Assembly (NCBI RefSeq): GCF_039544305.1
Contig: NZ_BAABLK010000028.1
Span: 197,385 to 261,384 of the forward strand
DNA length: 64,000 bases
Reading direction: 5' to 3'
Source of the DNA: Paeniglutamicibacter antarcticus_C
GTDB taxonomy: Bacteria; Actinomycetota; Actinomycetes; Actinomycetales; Micrococcaceae
The notes under the pieces were generated by a model that had not been told where the DNA came from, did not search any database, and saw only the letters and a program-made list of their open reading frames with translations. The position numbers and the translations under genes are program-made. Of this stretch, positions 62,552 through 64,000 are shown one piece after another. The first letter of the stretch is position 1; the number at the start of each line of letters is the position of its first letter.

Positions 62552-63322
62552 ATGACCGTTGCGATCCGTGTCATTCCATGCCTCGACGTCGATGCCGGAC
62601 GAGTCGTCAAGGGAGTGAACTTCGAGGGGCTGCGCGATGCAGGTGACCCGGTGGAACTGGCCAAGCGCTACAACTCCGCAGGTGCCGATGAAATCACGTT
62701 CCTGGACGTCACCGCATCCTCGGGCAATCGTGAAACCACCTACGACGTGGTCTCCACGACCGCGGAGGAGATCTTTATCCCGCTCACAGTCGGCGGCGGG
62801 GTCCGCGCCGTGGAGGATGTCGATCGCTTGCTGCGTGCCGGGGCGGACAAGGCCTCGATCAACACCGCGGCGGTCGACCGCCCCGAGGTCATCAACGAGA
62901 TCACTGAACGCTTCGGCTCCCAGGTCCTGGTGCTCTCCTTGGACGCCCGACGTACCGGGAACCCGGAGGTTGCTTCGGGTTTCGAAGTGACCACCCACGG
63001 CGGACGAACCGGCACCGGCCGCTGCGCCGTTGCGTGGGCCAAGGAAGCTGCCGAGCGCGGCGTGGGGGAGATCCTGCTGAACTCGATCGACGCCGACGGC
63101 ACCAAGGACGGATTCGACCTGGAAATGATCCGCGCGGTGCGCGCGGTGGTCAGCGTGCCGATCATCGCCTCCGGCGGGGCGGGTGGACCCGAGCACTTCG
63201 CGCCGGCAATCGCCGCCGGCGCCGACGCAGTGCTCGCCGCCTCGATCTTCCACTTCGGTCCCGATGACATGATCAAGCAGGTCAAGGACGCCATCCGTGA
63301 AGCCGGTTTCCCGGTTCGCTAG
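62552..63322 (+). CDS. hisF: Imidazole glycerol phosphate synthase subunit HisF
   Basis: This 256-residue TIM barrel is the cyclase subunit that, with HisH, makes imidazole glycerol phosphate and AICAR. VIPCLDVDAGRVVKGVNFEGLRDAGDP carries the catalytic Asp. EITFLDVTASSGNR, PLTVGGGVRAVEDVDRLLRAGADK and LNSIDADGTKDGFDLEMI (second catalytic Asp) follow. HisH and HisA are not in this window. The gene follows hisG by 75 bases, with GCAGGAG before its ATG. Confidence 0.97.
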   Translation: MTVAIRVIPCLDVDAGRVVKGVNFEGLRDAGDPVELAKRYNSAGADEITFLDVTASSGNRETTYDVVSTTAEEIFIPLTVGGGVRAVEDVDRLLRAGADKASINTAAVDRPEVINEITERFGSQVLVLSLDARRTGNPEVASGFEVTTHGGRTGTGRCAVAWAKEAAERGVGEILLNSIDADGTKDGFDLEMIRAVRAVVSVPIIASGGAGGPEHFAPAIAAGADAVLAASIFHFGPDDMIKQVKDAIREAGFPVR

Positions 63323-63344
63323 ACCCCTCGCCCTGGACAGAACC

Positions 63345-63880
63345 ATGTCCAGGGGATGGAGGGCGCTTGAGGAAGAGAACGTTGGGGGCTGGATCGCCCG
63401 GTTTTCCGGTGGCGTCACCAAGCGTGCGAACTCCGTGTTGCCATCGAGCGCCCCCGGGGACCTCGATGCTTGCATCGCCAAGGTCGAACGGCGCTACGCT
63501 TCCCGTGGGCTGCCTGCGGTGTTCCACATCAGCCCCGAATCCTTGCCGCCGGATCTTGATGCGCGGCTGTGCGAACGTGGATACCGCCGCCTCTCACCCA
63601 CCTTGGTCCAGTACCTGCCCCTGGAGGGTTGCGGCAACGCGAGCACCGTGGAGCCCGATCAGCGGATCGAGTTAGCCGATGAGGCAAGTCCACGGTGGTG
63701 CGAGGCCTTTTGGGGCGTAGAAGGCCCCGATACTGCCGGGGAACAGGCGATATGCCGGGAAATCCTGTCAGCGACGCCGTCGGTGTACGCTTCCCTGGTC
63801 CATGATGGGCGGCTCCACGCCGTTGGGCGCCTTGCCTTGGTCGGGGACCTGGGCGGGATCTACTCGGTAGCTACTGAGGT
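63345..63880 (+). pseudogene. GNAT-family acetyltransferase truncated by an insertion sequence
   Basis: The N-terminal segment RGWRALEEENVGGWIARFSG, then VTKRANSVLP, FHISPESLPPDLDARLCERGYR and LALVGDLGGIYSVAT resemble a two-domain GNAT acetyltransferase of about 280 residues. The protein breaks off in the strand before the acetyl-CoA loop, where foreign DNA begins near 63875. The frame then ends in ECVQ-type codons at 63908 that belong to the inserted element. The product lacks the CoA-binding half and is probably inactive. Confidence 0.75.
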
Positions 63881-64000
63881 GTGTCAAGGATCTGAGACAG
63901 TTGTTTAGTTTCTTTTGGATTAGGCAGCAGCGGGTTGTTGTTGGTTTTGGGTGTTGAAATTGGCCATGGCTATTGCCGGGGGCAGGCCGTCGTTGTGGCT
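63875..64000. mobile_element. End of an insertion sequence (partial)
   Basis: From about 63875 the sequence no longer continues the GNAT gene. It begins TGAGGTGTGTCAAGGATCTGAGACAG, a plausible terminal repeat starting with TG. Less than 50 bases inside lies the 3' end of a minus-strand coding frame. The element extends beyond the window, so its family and size cannot be given; an IS3-type element is one possibility. Confidence 0.65.
63920..64000 (-). CDS. Probable transposase C-terminus (partial)
   Basis: The minus-strand frame reads SHNDGLPPAIAMANFN and a Gln-rich end before TAA at 63920. This resembles the last residues of DDE transposases, where an HS-x-DGLPPA-like segment closes the catalytic domain. 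Only 26 residues are visible, so the family is uncertain. Confidence 0.5.
   Translation of the reverse strand, partial: SHNDGLPPAIAMANFNTQNQQQPAAA

Overview
The window is high-GC DNA from an actinobacterium, most likely a Micrococcaceae (Arthrobacter-like) chromosome. The evidence is the GC-rich codon use, frequent GTG starts and ATGA overlaps, actinobacteria-specific families (SepH, DUF3000, DUF3093, DUF3159, DUF3710, DUF4193, DUF5998, DUF6421) and gene order shared with the Mycobacterium tuberculosis Rv2699c-Rv2680 neighbourhood. Assignments come from reading motifs by eye; no database search was run.

Layout. 0-12.8 kb is a conserved actinobacterial block: the end of an ATP-grasp acyl-CoA synthetase-type protein, DUF5998, an alkaline-phosphatase-fold enzyme, sepH, then DUF4193, DUF3093, dut, DUF3710, an OB-fold protein, DUF3159, two TrkA potassium-gating proteins, an APC transporter and a TRAM-domain RNA methyltransferase. 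13-20.7 kb carries aconitase with an inverted repeat upstream, a small membrane protein overlapping a gene broken by an internal stop, a divergent low-molecular-weight phosphatase, dxs and a DUF402 protein. 20.8-30.7 kb is accessory and partly decayed: a bacterial release-factor-like (baeRF) protein, a GNAT, orphans, remnants of an MFS transporter and of a mycothiol-dependent isomerase, argG, an aldo/keto reductase, a dead cysteine hydrolase and two tandem Rieske lipoproteins. 30.8-35.6 kb is a fatty-acid oxidation pair (fadB-type and thiolase) beside an RNase D/HRDC protein.

35.6-39.3 kb looks like an insertion (frameshifted methyltransferase, AT-richer small membrane ORF, SelO pseudokinase) separating the RNase D gene from DUF3000. 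39.3-49.9 kb holds threonine aldolase, an SDR, DUF6421, msrB, an alpha/beta hydrolase, a YbaK deacylase, the sufE/sulfurtransferase pair, zapE and a BenE transporter. 50-51.3 kb has an MT0933-type small protein and a six-gene tRNA cluster (Gly, Cys, Val, Gly, Val, Gly) read on the minus strand from a plausible promoter to a strong terminator.

51.4-63.3 kb is almost all plus-strand housekeeping DNA: a PD-(D/E)XK-like protein, def-fmt-rsmB-rpe, an FMN riboswitch followed by the riboflavin operon (ribM, ribD, ribE, ribBA, ribH), a HIT protein on the other strand, and hisE-hisG-hisF. The right edge is a GNAT gene cut off by the end of an insertion sequence that continues beyond the window.

I found no CRISPR array, prophage, defence island or obvious new multi-gene system. 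The observations most worth following are the gene decay at 15.8-17.3, 23.2-25.4 and 28.9-29.6 kb, the dyad upstream of aconitase, the SelO insertion, and several conserved-looking genes without a known role.
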